Source of the DNA: Cyanobacteria bacterium SZAS-4 | GTDB taxonomy: Bacteria; Cyanobacteriota; Vampirovibrionia; Obscuribacterales; Obscuribacteraceae | Assembly (NCBI GenBank): GCA_018266255.1 | Contig: JAFEAT010000011.1 | Location: 103,003 to 167,002 of the forward strand | Length of the DNA stretch: 64,000 nucleotides | Direction of reading: 5' to 3' | In this document: positions 45,801 to 53,282 of the stretch, piece by piece | How the letters are laid out: every line of letters begins with the position of its first letter | Position numbering within the stretch: the stretch's first letter is position 1 | The notes under the pieces: model-generated | The model's input: the letters and a program-made list of their open reading frames with translations, nothing else | What the model was told of the DNA's origin: nothing | The model's database searches: none | Translations under genes and position numbers: made by a program

Positions 45801-45975
45801 CTGGTGCAGCACCGCTTTGCGTGACCCCCACTGAAACCCAGGGCATGTCGATATTCGGTTCTTCCTCTATGCCGAGCTGCGCCAGCGATGTTAATCCAAA
45901 GACTGTGAGCAAGACAAACAATATGATGGGCGGAATCGGATTACGAATGCACCATGCGGAAATATTCCAATTCAT
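42850..45975 (-). CDS. RND efflux transporter, inner-membrane pump (system 2)
   Basis: A 1041-residue HAE1-type proton-driven pump: N-terminal helix IPPIILFVLLTVFGLTSLAQ, first loop opening NIDMPWVSVGVTQSGAAPVELE, proton-relay GILVDDAIVEIENI, and second-half motifs FNKPIDMYALIGIVMLMGLV and GLGAGSEARAPMAIAVVGGL. The length is standard. It lies 38 bases after the adaptor gene on the same strand and overlaps the DUF4239 gene by one base. It differs clearly from pump 1 and is not a recent duplicate. Substrates unknown, probably lipophilic drugs. Confidence 0.93.
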   Translation of the reverse strand: MNWNISAWCIRNPIPPIILFVLLTVFGLTSLAQLGIEEEPNIDMPWVSVGVTQSGAAPVELETQVTRKVEDAIASVANVKHIYSDVNTGYSNTNIEFELGTNSDRATNDVREAMSRIRQQLPRGIEEPIVQRQDYVSGSSITYTISSSKNRPTIELSWLVDNDVSRALMANTNIGQVYRFGGVDRQISVNLDPIRLEAHGVTADMVNTQLRALNINLPGGRGTVGAAEESIRTLGSAPSVAALGSTRIMLPGKRWVELRALGDVYEGISEQRHKAMLDGKSVVSFEIIRRRGKNIVAVEKESERILDDLQKRLGPDIKFTRIFSDAKYVRESCDSTFESLFLGAILAVIVIWAFLRDGRAALIAAVAMPLSVIPTFGFMKLADFTLNDMSLLGMALVIGILVDDAIVEIENIVRHMNQGKKPFFAAIDAADEIGLAVVATTMAAVVVFLPVAFMGGIPGQFFRQFGLTVSVAVFCSLLVARLITPVMAAYWLKPHKEVHETGMLNQIYDHALNVALKHRLITAVAGIIFFAASIALFKALPTSLVSRIDRGESTITVELPPGSQLPDTLQVVERLTDIVKKHDEVVTVFSTIGKGGEVNQGRIQIILKPKGERKLSQDEFEDALRPQLSAVPGARVTFNGGWGSGNVQILLTSYDTAALEQTAQELTKQVRTIPELTDVQSTASALRPEIVVRPDFARAAEQGVSVESIARTALVATVGDTEANRPKFDLADRQIPIVVQIDPKFRHKMSVIGNLRVAGNDGRLVPLSSVAKVSLDSGLFKIDRHDRARQVSINAKFGANYTLGQALETIHNLPAYKNMPSSLKEHKTGDAEIQGDIFGGFGYAIVTGVLLIYAVLVLLFRGFLQPFTIMMSLPLSLGGALIGLVLFNKPIDMYALIGIVMLMGLVTKNAILLVEYCLSAMSSGMNRRDAIFSAGRTRMRPILMTTTAMIAGMLPIAVGLGAGSEARAPMAIAVVGGLFMSTLLTLVVVPVVFTYMDDLQNWIFKVFKSRQHGDESTNIFVTESTDESARLTPPKLTNKSK

Positions 45976-46013
45976 GCCTTAGCACCTGCGCCACGAATCA
46001 GCCGCCGGGAAGA

Positions 46014-47525
46014 TCATTGCGATACTCGCACGATATCTCGATCCGAAAGGAACCTTGCACCTTGCACAACAACAGTTTGCTTATCGGCCAGTCCACTAAG
46101 AATCTCAGCATATTTGTCAGTTTGATTGCCAACTTTTACGGGGCAATTTGAAACGCGATCTCCCTCTAGTGTGAAAACGGATGCTTGACCGTTACGTGTG
46201 ATCACCGATGCTACTGGAACAGTGATTGCGCTTCTGCGACCGAACCTGACGTCTGCTCTGGCGAACATTCCAGGTTTCAACCCTGCGTTGCTAGGCAGTG
46301 AGATGCGCACAGTACCAAGTCGAGTTTGAGGATCGACTTGTGGGCTAACAAGATTGACAAATGCTTCTATAGGTTTTGATTCTTCTTCGGTAGCAGATAC
46401 GGTGACTACTTGCCCCGGCTTGAACTTAACCAGGTCCAAATCAGAAACTTGTGCTCGCAACTCCAACTTGTTCAATCGAATGATCGAAAATAGTGGCGTA
46501 CCTGCAGTTGTGATGTCACCAATATGTGCCTCGCGTTTTGAAATCAACCCATCATCTGGTGCGACTATTACAGTTTCAGCGATTTGCTCTGCCAGCTGAT
46601 TGATTTGCGCTGTTGTTTCAGCGATGGCTGCTCTTGAAATCGCAATGTCCTCGTTTCGACCACCGTGTGTCGCAGCGAGCAGCTTTTCACGCGCTTGCGC
46701 TTCCATAAATTGTGCAGCTTTGATTTTTGCTGCCGAACTTGCTACTTCTTCTTTAGCTGTTTCCGCCGCTAATTGTTTAGCCTCAGCGTCTTGTGCACTG
46801 TTTGCGCCCATCCTCGCCAGTGTTCGATATCTGCTGGCATTGACGTTGGCGTCTTTCAAATTTACTTTAGCCTGCGCCGCGTGTGCTTGTTCTTGTGCGG
46901 TATTTGCTTCTGCTTGTGCCAGTGCTGCTTGCATCGCACGGATATCTTCCGAGCGATTTGGTTGAATTGATTTTTTCAAGTTGGCTTGATTAGACGCCAG
47001 TCTTGCCTTGGCTTGTGCAAGTTGTGTTTGAAGAAGCGCTGAATTCAGCGTGACCAGAACTTGCCCCTTTTTGACGCGATCCCCTTCTTCCACATTCACG
47101 GTTTTGATGCGCAGTCCGCCCACTTCTGAACCGACACTCATCGGGTCCCATGCGCTAACTGAGCCAGTGACGATCAGATCGTCGTCGATCATGCGTCTCT
47201 CTGCCAGTGCTGTCGTCACTGTCACCGCTGGTGGTGCTGTTTTGACCGCTGCATGCTGTTGCCACGGTTTGTTGTTGTACAGGTAGGTTCCGACCATTCC
47301 CGCAACCATCAAAATAACGGCTGAAACGACTGCCAGGGTGCTCTTTGGGGATAATTTAGATTTAGTATCGATCTGAAGGACAGGGTGATTATTCGATGGT
47401 TGAAGTGCATTTGGCTCTGAGCCTCCGGTTACTTCTGGTAACTGGTCAGCTGAACCCTTCGCTGAATGATCGCCGATCACCTGTATGGCTGCACTGGTCA
47501 GGGATTCCGAAAATTCTTTCTTCAT
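46014..47525 (-). CDS. RND periplasmic adaptor (membrane fusion protein), system 2
   Basis: A 503-residue adaptor with an unusually long, polar cytosolic N-terminal extension (~55 residues) before its membrane segment (TLAVVSAVILMVAGMVGTYLY). The lipoyl halves are GGLRIKTVNVEEGDRVKKGQVLVTLN and ETVIVAPDDGLISKREAHIGD. Between them is a very Ala-rich coiled-coil hairpin of about 130 residues (AALAQAEANTAQEQAHAAQAK). The barrel and C-terminal domains follow. It heads the operon adaptor-pump-DUF4239. Confidence 0.9.
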   Translation of the reverse strand: MKKEFSESLTSAAIQVIGDHSAKGSADQLPEVTGGSEPNALQPSNNHPVLQIDTKSKLSPKSTLAVVSAVILMVAGMVGTYLYNNKPWQQHAAVKTAPPAVTVTTALAERRMIDDDLIVTGSVSAWDPMSVGSEVGGLRIKTVNVEEGDRVKKGQVLVTLNSALLQTQLAQAKARLASNQANLKKSIQPNRSEDIRAMQAALAQAEANTAQEQAHAAQAKVNLKDANVNASRYRTLARMGANSAQDAEAKQLAAETAKEEVASSAAKIKAAQFMEAQAREKLLAATHGGRNEDIAISRAAIAETTAQINQLAEQIAETVIVAPDDGLISKREAHIGDITTAGTPLFSIIRLNKLELRAQVSDLDLVKFKPGQVVTVSATEEESKPIEAFVNLVSPQVDPQTRLGTVRISLPSNAGLKPGMFARADVRFGRRSAITVPVASVITRNGQASVFTLEGDRVSNCPVKVGNQTDKYAEILSGLADKQTVVVQGARFLSDRDIVRVSQ

Positions 47526-47759
47526 TACTTCAGTCTCGCTCCGCCTGGTCTAGATTAACCAGAGCCGCCCATGGCCAGTGGATTTAAATATCGATTATGA
47601 GACTCTATCAATGCTACCGCGATGTACTCAATATTGCTTTAATTCCCGGGCGAGCCCGTGCAAATCTCGAAACCTCCAACTGGCTAAGGTTTTGAGTGTT
47701 TTTTCAACAAGGGGAACAAAGTCCGGCAAACCTATGACATTAACCACAGATCGGCGCAA

Positions 47760-49796
47760 TCAAGAATCGCCTTGAACTTTTCCTTGAAGGGCTTCGGCTT
47801 CTTTCAAATATTTTTTTGCATCCGGCGCGCGATTTGTTTGACGAAGAAGGTCGGCGTAACTGCGCAGGCTGAGAATTTGTAATTCAGGACCGACTTTGTA
47901 TTCCTTCGAGAGCTTTAACGCCTCTGCAAGTTCAGTCTCTGCCCGCGCCATGGAATTTTGATCCAAATCGAACTGTCCAATCCTGCCGAGAGCCCGTACA
48001 TATTCGACTGGGTCCGCTTTCAAATTTGCTTTGCGGATGTCCAAGGCATTTAGCAGTAGTGGGCGAACTTCGGCGAATCTACGCGTTGCAATCAATCCAT
48101 CACACAAGTTACTGTCGATTTTCGCTATCGGTGGTGCGTTTTCGCCGAGTAGTTTTTTCTCGACGATCAGTGCTTTTTGCAAGAATTCAACTTGCTCGTT
48201 ATACATACGACGTCCGAACAGCTTAGACGAAGTACCTAAGATGCTCGGGATGTCAGCCTGCGCTTTTAACTGTTCGTTTGTGTGGGCTACCGAGGAGTCG
48301 CCAGTCACTTTGTCCAGTGCGACAAGGTTTGCCATTTGTCGCTTGTATTCTTCGCGGATGCGGGCCTCTTCGACTTTCGTTACTTCGAGATTCATTTTTT
48401 CCAGCGATTCGGCGTGACCTTCCCACTTTTGATAAAGTTCCGCTTTCTGTTTTAAAGTTCCTTCTAAGCGCTGATTACCGTCCGAAAAGGTTGACGTCGC
48501 AGCTGCGGCCGTATTGAAAGAACGTTCCGCGCCAGGATAATCTCCATTCTGCAACTGGAGACTTCCCACCCACATAGCAACAGTCCATACCATTTTGTTC
48601 GCCGGTGTACCACGGTCATCCGGCGGACCTGGAAAGAGGAAGAGGAAGGCGAGTGAGCCGGCGATAAAGGCTGTAGCTACGCCTGCCACGATTTTCCAGA
48701 ATGGGTTCGGAGGCGTACATTCCGCCGCTGCCTGAGCCATCGTCGGAGTGTCGCTCAGTGTGGTCATCGGACCGCTGATGGCTGCACGTTTTTTGTTGCC
48801 GATATCGTTCAAAATCAGTGTTAGTGCCGATAAGTGATCGCGAATTTCTTCTGCCGTGTCAAATCGATCTTCAGGTTTTTTCGCCAGACATTTTTCGACA
48901 ATTTTTTCCAACTCTGGTGGCACTTTCGCTTCAGGCACCAACTCGTGAATAGGCGTGGCAATCTCTCCGACATGCTTGTTCAGTGTGTCTAAGAACGTTG
49001 GTCCCAAATGTGGTGGCGCGCCGGTGAGAGTTTCATACATCAAGCAACCAAGCGCATAGATGTCGGAGTGGCGATCGACTTCTTTACCTAAGCACTGTTC
49101 TGGACTCATGTAAATTGGACTGCCAAACACTTCTCCGGTTTTGGTCAAGCTTTGTTGTTGTTTTCCCGAGGAAGGCAACAGTTTGGCTATACCGAAGTCA
49201 ACCAGTTTTACCTGCTCGAAACCCTCGTCTTGCTTGATTAGCACAACGTTTGCGGGTTTCATGTCGCGGTGGATAATACCTTTTTTGTGCGCTGCACCGA
49301 GCCCATCACAAATTTGTTTGAAAATCGCTATCGCTCGTTCCCATGGAAGTTTCGTTTTGCGCTCCAAACATTCCGCCAAACTTTCGCCGTCAAGATAGTC
49401 CATGACGAAGAACGCTTCGCTTTGAGGAGTAACACCAAAGTCATAAACCGTAATGATGTTTTGATGATTGAGCGAGCTTGCTGCCTGTGCTTCCAGCCTG
49501 AAACGCTCGAGCGAAAGGTGATCGCTCTTGATGTTGCCATGCAACATTTTTATAGCGACCACGCGATCCATCAATCGATGTCGAGCTTTGTAAACGATGC
49601 TCATACCGCCAAGCCCAAGCACAGACTCGATTTCGTATCGCTCTGCGAAGACCTTTCCGATCAGCGGGTCATTACTTGGACCACGCAACTCTGCACCATC
49701 AGACGGACAAACGTCGATGGCGCCTTCGAACTGCCCATAACATTTTGGGCAATACTTTTGTTCAAGTTTAATGCTTTGGGTTTTGTCTTCAGGCAT
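47760..49796 (-). CDS. Ser/Thr protein kinase with N-terminal zinc ribbon, membrane helix and TPR sensor part
   Basis: A 678-residue Hanks-type (PknB-like) kinase. The N-terminus has a zinc ribbon (YCPKCYGQF ... DVCPSDG). The kinase domain (about residues 50-330) is complete: GLGGMSIVYK, VAIKML, HRDMKPANVVL, DFGIAK and GSPIYMSPEQ. One membrane helix (~365-390) follows, then a region outside the membrane with several TPR-like helices (RLYNEQVEFLQKALIVEKKLLGENA-type, kinesin-light-chain-like). So an outer helical part may sense proteins while the kinase acts inside. It is divergent from the gene at 49871, with 74 bases between start codons. Confidence 0.9.
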   Translation of the reverse strand: MPEDKTQSIKLEQKYCPKCYGQFEGAIDVCPSDGAELRGPSNDPLIGKVFAERYEIESVLGLGGMSIVYKARHRLMDRVVAIKMLHGNIKSDHLSLERFRLEAQAASSLNHQNIITVYDFGVTPQSEAFFVMDYLDGESLAECLERKTKLPWERAIAIFKQICDGLGAAHKKGIIHRDMKPANVVLIKQDEGFEQVKLVDFGIAKLLPSSGKQQQSLTKTGEVFGSPIYMSPEQCLGKEVDRHSDIYALGCLMYETLTGAPPHLGPTFLDTLNKHVGEIATPIHELVPEAKVPPELEKIVEKCLAKKPEDRFDTAEEIRDHLSALTLILNDIGNKKRAAISGPMTTLSDTPTMAQAAAECTPPNPFWKIVAGVATAFIAGSLAFLFLFPGPPDDRGTPANKMVWTVAMWVGSLQLQNGDYPGAERSFNTAAAATSTFSDGNQRLEGTLKQKAELYQKWEGHAESLEKMNLEVTKVEEARIREEYKRQMANLVALDKVTGDSSVAHTNEQLKAQADIPSILGTSSKLFGRRMYNEQVEFLQKALIVEKKLLGENAPPIAKIDSNLCDGLIATRRFAEVRPLLLNALDIRKANLKADPVEYVRALGRIGQFDLDQNSMARAETELAEALKLSKEYKVGPELQILSLRSYADLLRQTNRAPDAKKYLKEAEALQGKVQGDS

Positions 49797-49870
49797 CGGT
49801 TGTGTGTTATTCTCGCCAATTCAATTATCTCATTAAACAGCGCAAGCCGCGAGTCCGAGGGAGAAAGAAG

Positions 49871-50944
49871 ATGTCACGATTTAGAGATATGTGGGTGTCC
49901 GGGAAATATGCCATCGACCGTAAGTCAAAGGGCGAAGTCGATGTGCGTACCGAGAAAGAAGCCGTGCAGTTGATGCATCAGCTCATTCCGGAAGAATCCA
50001 AGGCCATTTATGGTGACCTCAGTGCTCGTAGAGGATCTGAAACCGGTAAATGGCTGAAAAGCCTTGCTGGTGACGCCCCTCAGGCTGCCGAAGACTGGGT
50101 GAAAGCACATTCTAACGCCGCCGACAGTTTCGAAGAGGCAAGGGTATGGATCGACGCCCTTTTCCAAGAATTTGGCAGTTTAACCTATGGGTTTAACGAG
50201 AAAGTTGTTGGTACTGATCTTTTCGTTTCTAGCGAAAAAGCTCAAATCGTTGAAACCCGTGACGAAGATCTCTGGTATCACCCTGTCGTAAAAACAATTC
50301 AAGGACGTCTCTCGACTCGTTTCTGGTGCCTTTACGTTAAAGGCAACGAGGAAAAAATCGGCATTTATGTTTTCCCTAGTGAATTGACGATCGGCTTTAA
50401 AGCCGGACAAGTTAGTGACGAGGAAGCGCCACCATTTTTGGTAGCAGAACATAAGACCGTAGGCGGCAGAAACATCTGGGCAATTCAAGGTGAAGAGGCT
50501 TCATTGGCGATGCTTCCCGCTCTGGCTAAGGAGTTGTTCGGTGATTTGATCCGCATGGCGTCAGGCAAAATGGATAAGTCAGAATTGTTCTCCAGGAGCG
50601 CTGAACAGCCAAAGTTAGGTGAGAATGTTGCCGTGGGCTACGAACAGAAGTCTGTGCAGCCAGCAGCTGCACCAGCACCAGCTGCAGTGACTCTGAACAT
50701 TGACGAAGCTCAGATGCACGAAGCTTGTGATGTGTTGGATAAAGTAATCGAAAAGGAGCTGCAGAAGCTCTATCAGGCTACTTCCAGCGTGCAACCAGGT
50801 TCTGCACAGGCCGATCAAGTTCGTCGAAAAATTTCTGCGGTCACTACTTTTCGTAGCAAGATAGTTGATGCTTTCGAAAACTTCTCCAAGGAGAGTCACG
50901 ACATCACCAGTGATGAACCATCTTTCGTTGCTGCGAAGAGTTAG
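49871..50944 (+). CDS. Unknown 357-residue soluble protein
   Basis: A cytosolic protein without recognised family. The N-terminal ~90 residues are helical and charged. The middle (about 95-245) is a mixed alpha/beta domain with several Trp and Tyr (TRDEDLWYHPVVKTIQGRLS; RFWCLYVKGNEEKIGIYVFP). An Ala/Pro linker leads to a C-terminal helical pair (DEAQMHEACDVLDKVIEKELQKLYQ). The start is ATG 49871 with GAGGGAG seven bases upstream. Its position back-to-back with the Ser/Thr kinase makes it a possible partner or substrate, which is inference only. Transcription ends at the perfect hairpin 50983-51013. Confidence 0.7.
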   Translation: MSRFRDMWVSGKYAIDRKSKGEVDVRTEKEAVQLMHQLIPEESKAIYGDLSARRGSETGKWLKSLAGDAPQAAEDWVKAHSNAADSFEEARVWIDALFQEFGSLTYGFNEKVVGTDLFVSSEKAQIVETRDEDLWYHPVVKTIQGRLSTRFWCLYVKGNEEKIGIYVFPSELTIGFKAGQVSDEEAPPFLVAEHKTVGGRNIWAIQGEEASLAMLPALAKELFGDLIRMASGKMDKSELFSRSAEQPKLGENVAVGYEQKSVQPAAAPAPAAVTLNIDEAQMHEACDVLDKVIEKELQKLYQATSSVQPGSAQADQVRRKISAVTTFRSKIVDAFENFSKESHDITSDEPSFVAAKS

Positions 50945-50982
50945 ATAGTTCAAGACTTAAATCTAAGTCTAAGTCAAAACTT

Positions 50983-51013
50983 AAAAGCTAAGAACTACGA
51001 GTTCTTAGCTTTT
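50983..51013. terminator. Bidirectional terminator, perfect 14-bp stem
   Basis: AAAAGCTAAGAACT (50983-50996) and AGTTCTTAGCTTTT (51000-51013) form a perfect stem with a three-base loop and A/T runs on both sides, so it can end transcripts from both strands. Its right arm includes the stop codon and last codons of the convergent AlkD-like gene. Confidence 0.85.
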
Positions 51014-51712
51014 CGCTTTTCGCTCCAATTGCTTAGCGCCTTCTTTCAAGCTTAGCGGTGATAACACATTCTGGTTTTTGTCCAGAAACTTCCTCACCGC
51101 ATTTGGTGCTGCATAGCTGTACTCGCGCAACGCCCAACCGATCGCTTTGCGAATGAAAAATTCTTTCTCGTGCGCGCGTTGCAGGCAATGCTCGAAAAGC
51201 ACTTCCTCATTGGTATCAGCCTTGTGCCGGTTCTGCGACAAAATTGCTGTGCGTCGAATCCACATATTGTCGTCGTCAATCCATTTGTTCATTTTCGGTT
51301 CCAGCCTGGCTCGGTCTTTCTTCAGAGCAATGCCAACTAGTGCGATGGCAATAGGATCGACAAAGTCCCACCATTGACCTTCACGCACCAGGCGCTCGTA
51401 GAGCGAGAGCGATTTGTACGTAATGAATTTATCGAAAAACATGGCGTACTCGATAGCCGCGTACTTCTCTTCGCGATGAGGTAGGTTCCACAGTGCCAGG
51501 ACGCAAGCTTCATATTCTTCTTGCGATGTTGGTGCGTACTCCTTTTTTAGCGTTTTGTAGACGGGAATGCGTAACGGTTTTGGAATGCCGTAAAACGGCA
51601 TTTCCGTCTTCATATAAGCTGCCATCGGAACGGCATTTACCGGGTCTGCAAGCGCCTTGAACTGGCTCTGCACAAATTTGACTATGCGTTGATCGAGCGA
51701 TTGATGTGGCAC
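51005..51712 (-). CDS. AlkD-like DNA alkylation repair protein
   Basis: A 235-residue all-helical HEAT-like protein of the AlkC/AlkD DNA glycosylase family, which removes alkylated bases. Family segments are clear: WNLPHREEKYAAIEYA, WWDFVDPIAIALVG, the catalytic-site helix DDNMWIRRTAILSQ, and FIRKAIGWALREYSY. The start is a GTG six bases after the stop of the papain-like gene, without an obvious ribosome site, so translation probably depends on the upstream gene. This makes it the third gene of the metacaspase operon. Its end lies inside the terminator. Confidence 0.88.
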   Translation of the reverse strand: MPHQSLDQRIVKFVQSQFKALADPVNAVPMAAYMKTEMPFYGIPKPLRIPVYKTLKKEYAPTSQEEYEACVLALWNLPHREEKYAAIEYAMFFDKFITYKSLSLYERLVREGQWWDFVDPIAIALVGIALKKDRARLEPKMNKWIDDDNMWIRRTAILSQNRHKADTNEEVLFEHCLQRAHEKEFFIRKAIGWALREYSYAAPNAVRKFLDKNQNVLSPLSLKEGAKQLERKAKS

Positions 51713-51718
51713 GATTTA

Positions 51719-53272
51719 TTAGCCAGGCATTTTCACTGTCTGATCACCGTTGGCGTTTGTATACATATCTACGAAGCGTTTTGCTTGTACCGCCGGTCTC
51801 ATGAATGCGTCAATTTTGATGATTGTGGTGACATTGCATGTGTTGTGCGAACCCTGATTGATGTGGTCGGGATTGGCTGAGTCATGCAAGAGTGCGACCA
51901 GTGCGCGATTTCGGTCGCCCTGATCGAGCCCCTGTGCATATATTTGCTTCGAGCGCGTAAAGAGCCGGTTAGCCTGATGCAACAAAGCAGCTTTGTCTTT
52001 ATCTGAGATCGGATATAGCCGGGCGACGCCTTTGTCATTTTCATTGGTCAGAATTTGCGTGATCGCTTCGTTGACCAATGTTTTCTCTTCGGCGGTGAAT
52101 CCCTCAGCTGCCGCATCGACGTGTTGTTTGAGTTCGTCGGCTTCACTGTCTGCAGTATTCAAACCTCTGTCGCCATCTTCGTCTTCTAGATCTCGCCCAG
52201 TCGAAGTGTCTTGCACACCGCTGCCGTGATTCCAGTCCACAGACTTCGCATCGAAGTTCAATGACAGACCATCGTTTCCTCTGGCTAATTTGTTGTGACC
52301 TGGCTTAGGCAGACCATCCGCACTGACCGCTCGAGTTGGTTGTCGCGAGAGGTCTGATTGATTTGGCTCTGCGCAATAATTCATCGCTGATACGAGTTCG
52401 TCTGCACCTACCCAGCCGTTTCGTGGTGCGCCTGTGTCATCGCATCCCCATGAATTGAGAAGTTTGTATTCGTGTTGCGAGGTTTTGCCTTTATCTTCCT
52501 TTCGATCGCGGCGTTCGCTGATGATTACAACGTGTCCACCCATGAAATTGTTTTCTGCGTGCATGGCTTTGATATCTTCGTCAGCCATGAACATATGAGT
52601 GACTGCGTTGACAGCGACAATCAGCGGTTGCCCGCCAAAGTCGTCCCAAGCTTTGTCTAAATCAGCGCCAGTGGCTACCATTGGTACGCCTTCATTTTGG
52701 TACGGCATCAACTTCCCAAGTTCCTGTCCAACGACGAGGTACGGTTTACCGTTCAAACTTTCTTCCATGAACGCGATACCGTCAATGGTGGCAGCTAGTC
52801 CAGGTCCGTCACCACCAAAATCTGGTCCCGTAAATTTGTTGATGTGCACTTTCTCGCCGTTGCTCTGCGCGTGACCTGCCCAGATCGCTCTCGGTCCTTG
52901 AGTGTAGAAGCAATTGGCGAGACGCTGATTCACATCGTTTGCGTAAAGGTGGCTCAGTCCCGCGACATACTGATCTCTCAACCCTTTATTGACGCCGGCC
53001 ATCTCGAACTTGTCGCTCTTTGCAAGTGCCCACATTACTTCGGCTGACTTTTCTTTGGAAGATGTTCCGTCGTTGTGTAAGCTGCGAACGTCATATGAAA
53101 CTTTTACTTTGCTTCCTTTGGCACCATGAGCGCCATCGGAAGTTGGTTTGTCTAGTGCGCTGGAACTCAATTGGCTCGTACCAATCGCACCCAGTGTGGC
53201 TAGTAGGCACGCTGCAATAGCGCGACGATTGAGATTGTATTTTGAGAGTGAAAGAGAAAATGAGACTCGCAA
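51719..53272 (-). CDS. Secreted papain-like protein with permuted catalytic motifs
   Basis: About 517 residues with a signal peptide (RRAIAACLLATLGAIGTSQLSSSA). Residues ~200-295 resemble the second half of a papain-fold peptidase: GQPLIVAVNA, then GGHVVIISERRD (His247) and YKLLNSWG (Asn273), in the usual His-Asn spacing. The usual glutamine/cysteine segment does not precede them. Instead HINQGSHNTCNVTT (Gln473, Cys479) lies close to the C-terminus, after ~170 acidic residues. I infer a circularly permuted or domain-swapped papain fold; Cys in ANCFYTQG is another candidate nucleophile. The start is TTG 53272 with GGAG six bases upstream, ten bases after the metacaspase stop. The longer reading from 53323 would overlap that gene. 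Confidence 0.62.
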   Translation of the reverse strand: MRVSFSLSLSKYNLNRRAIAACLLATLGAIGTSQLSSSALDKPTSDGAHGAKGSKVKVSYDVRSLHNDGTSSKEKSAEVMWALAKSDKFEMAGVNKGLRDQYVAGLSHLYANDVNQRLANCFYTQGPRAIWAGHAQSNGEKVHINKFTGPDFGGDGPGLAATIDGIAFMEESLNGKPYLVVGQELGKLMPYQNEGVPMVATGADLDKAWDDFGGQPLIVAVNAVTHMFMADEDIKAMHAENNFMGGHVVIISERRDRKEDKGKTSQHEYKLLNSWGCDDTGAPRNGWVGADELVSAMNYCAEPNQSDLSRQPTRAVSADGLPKPGHNKLARGNDGLSLNFDAKSVDWNHGSGVQDTSTGRDLEDEDGDRGLNTADSEADELKQHVDAAAEGFTAEEKTLVNEAITQILTNENDKGVARLYPISDKDKAALLHQANRLFTRSKQIYAQGLDQGDRNRALVALLHDSANPDHINQGSHNTCNVTTIIKIDAFMRPAVQAKRFVDMYTNANGDQTVKMPG

Positions 53273-53282
53273 TTTTATACTC

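Noticed and set aside
47641-47660. Hairpin CGGGCGAGCCCG before the kinase/efflux spacer as a terminator
   Set aside because: A perfect small stem but no T run on either side, and it is about 100 bases from the kinase stop.
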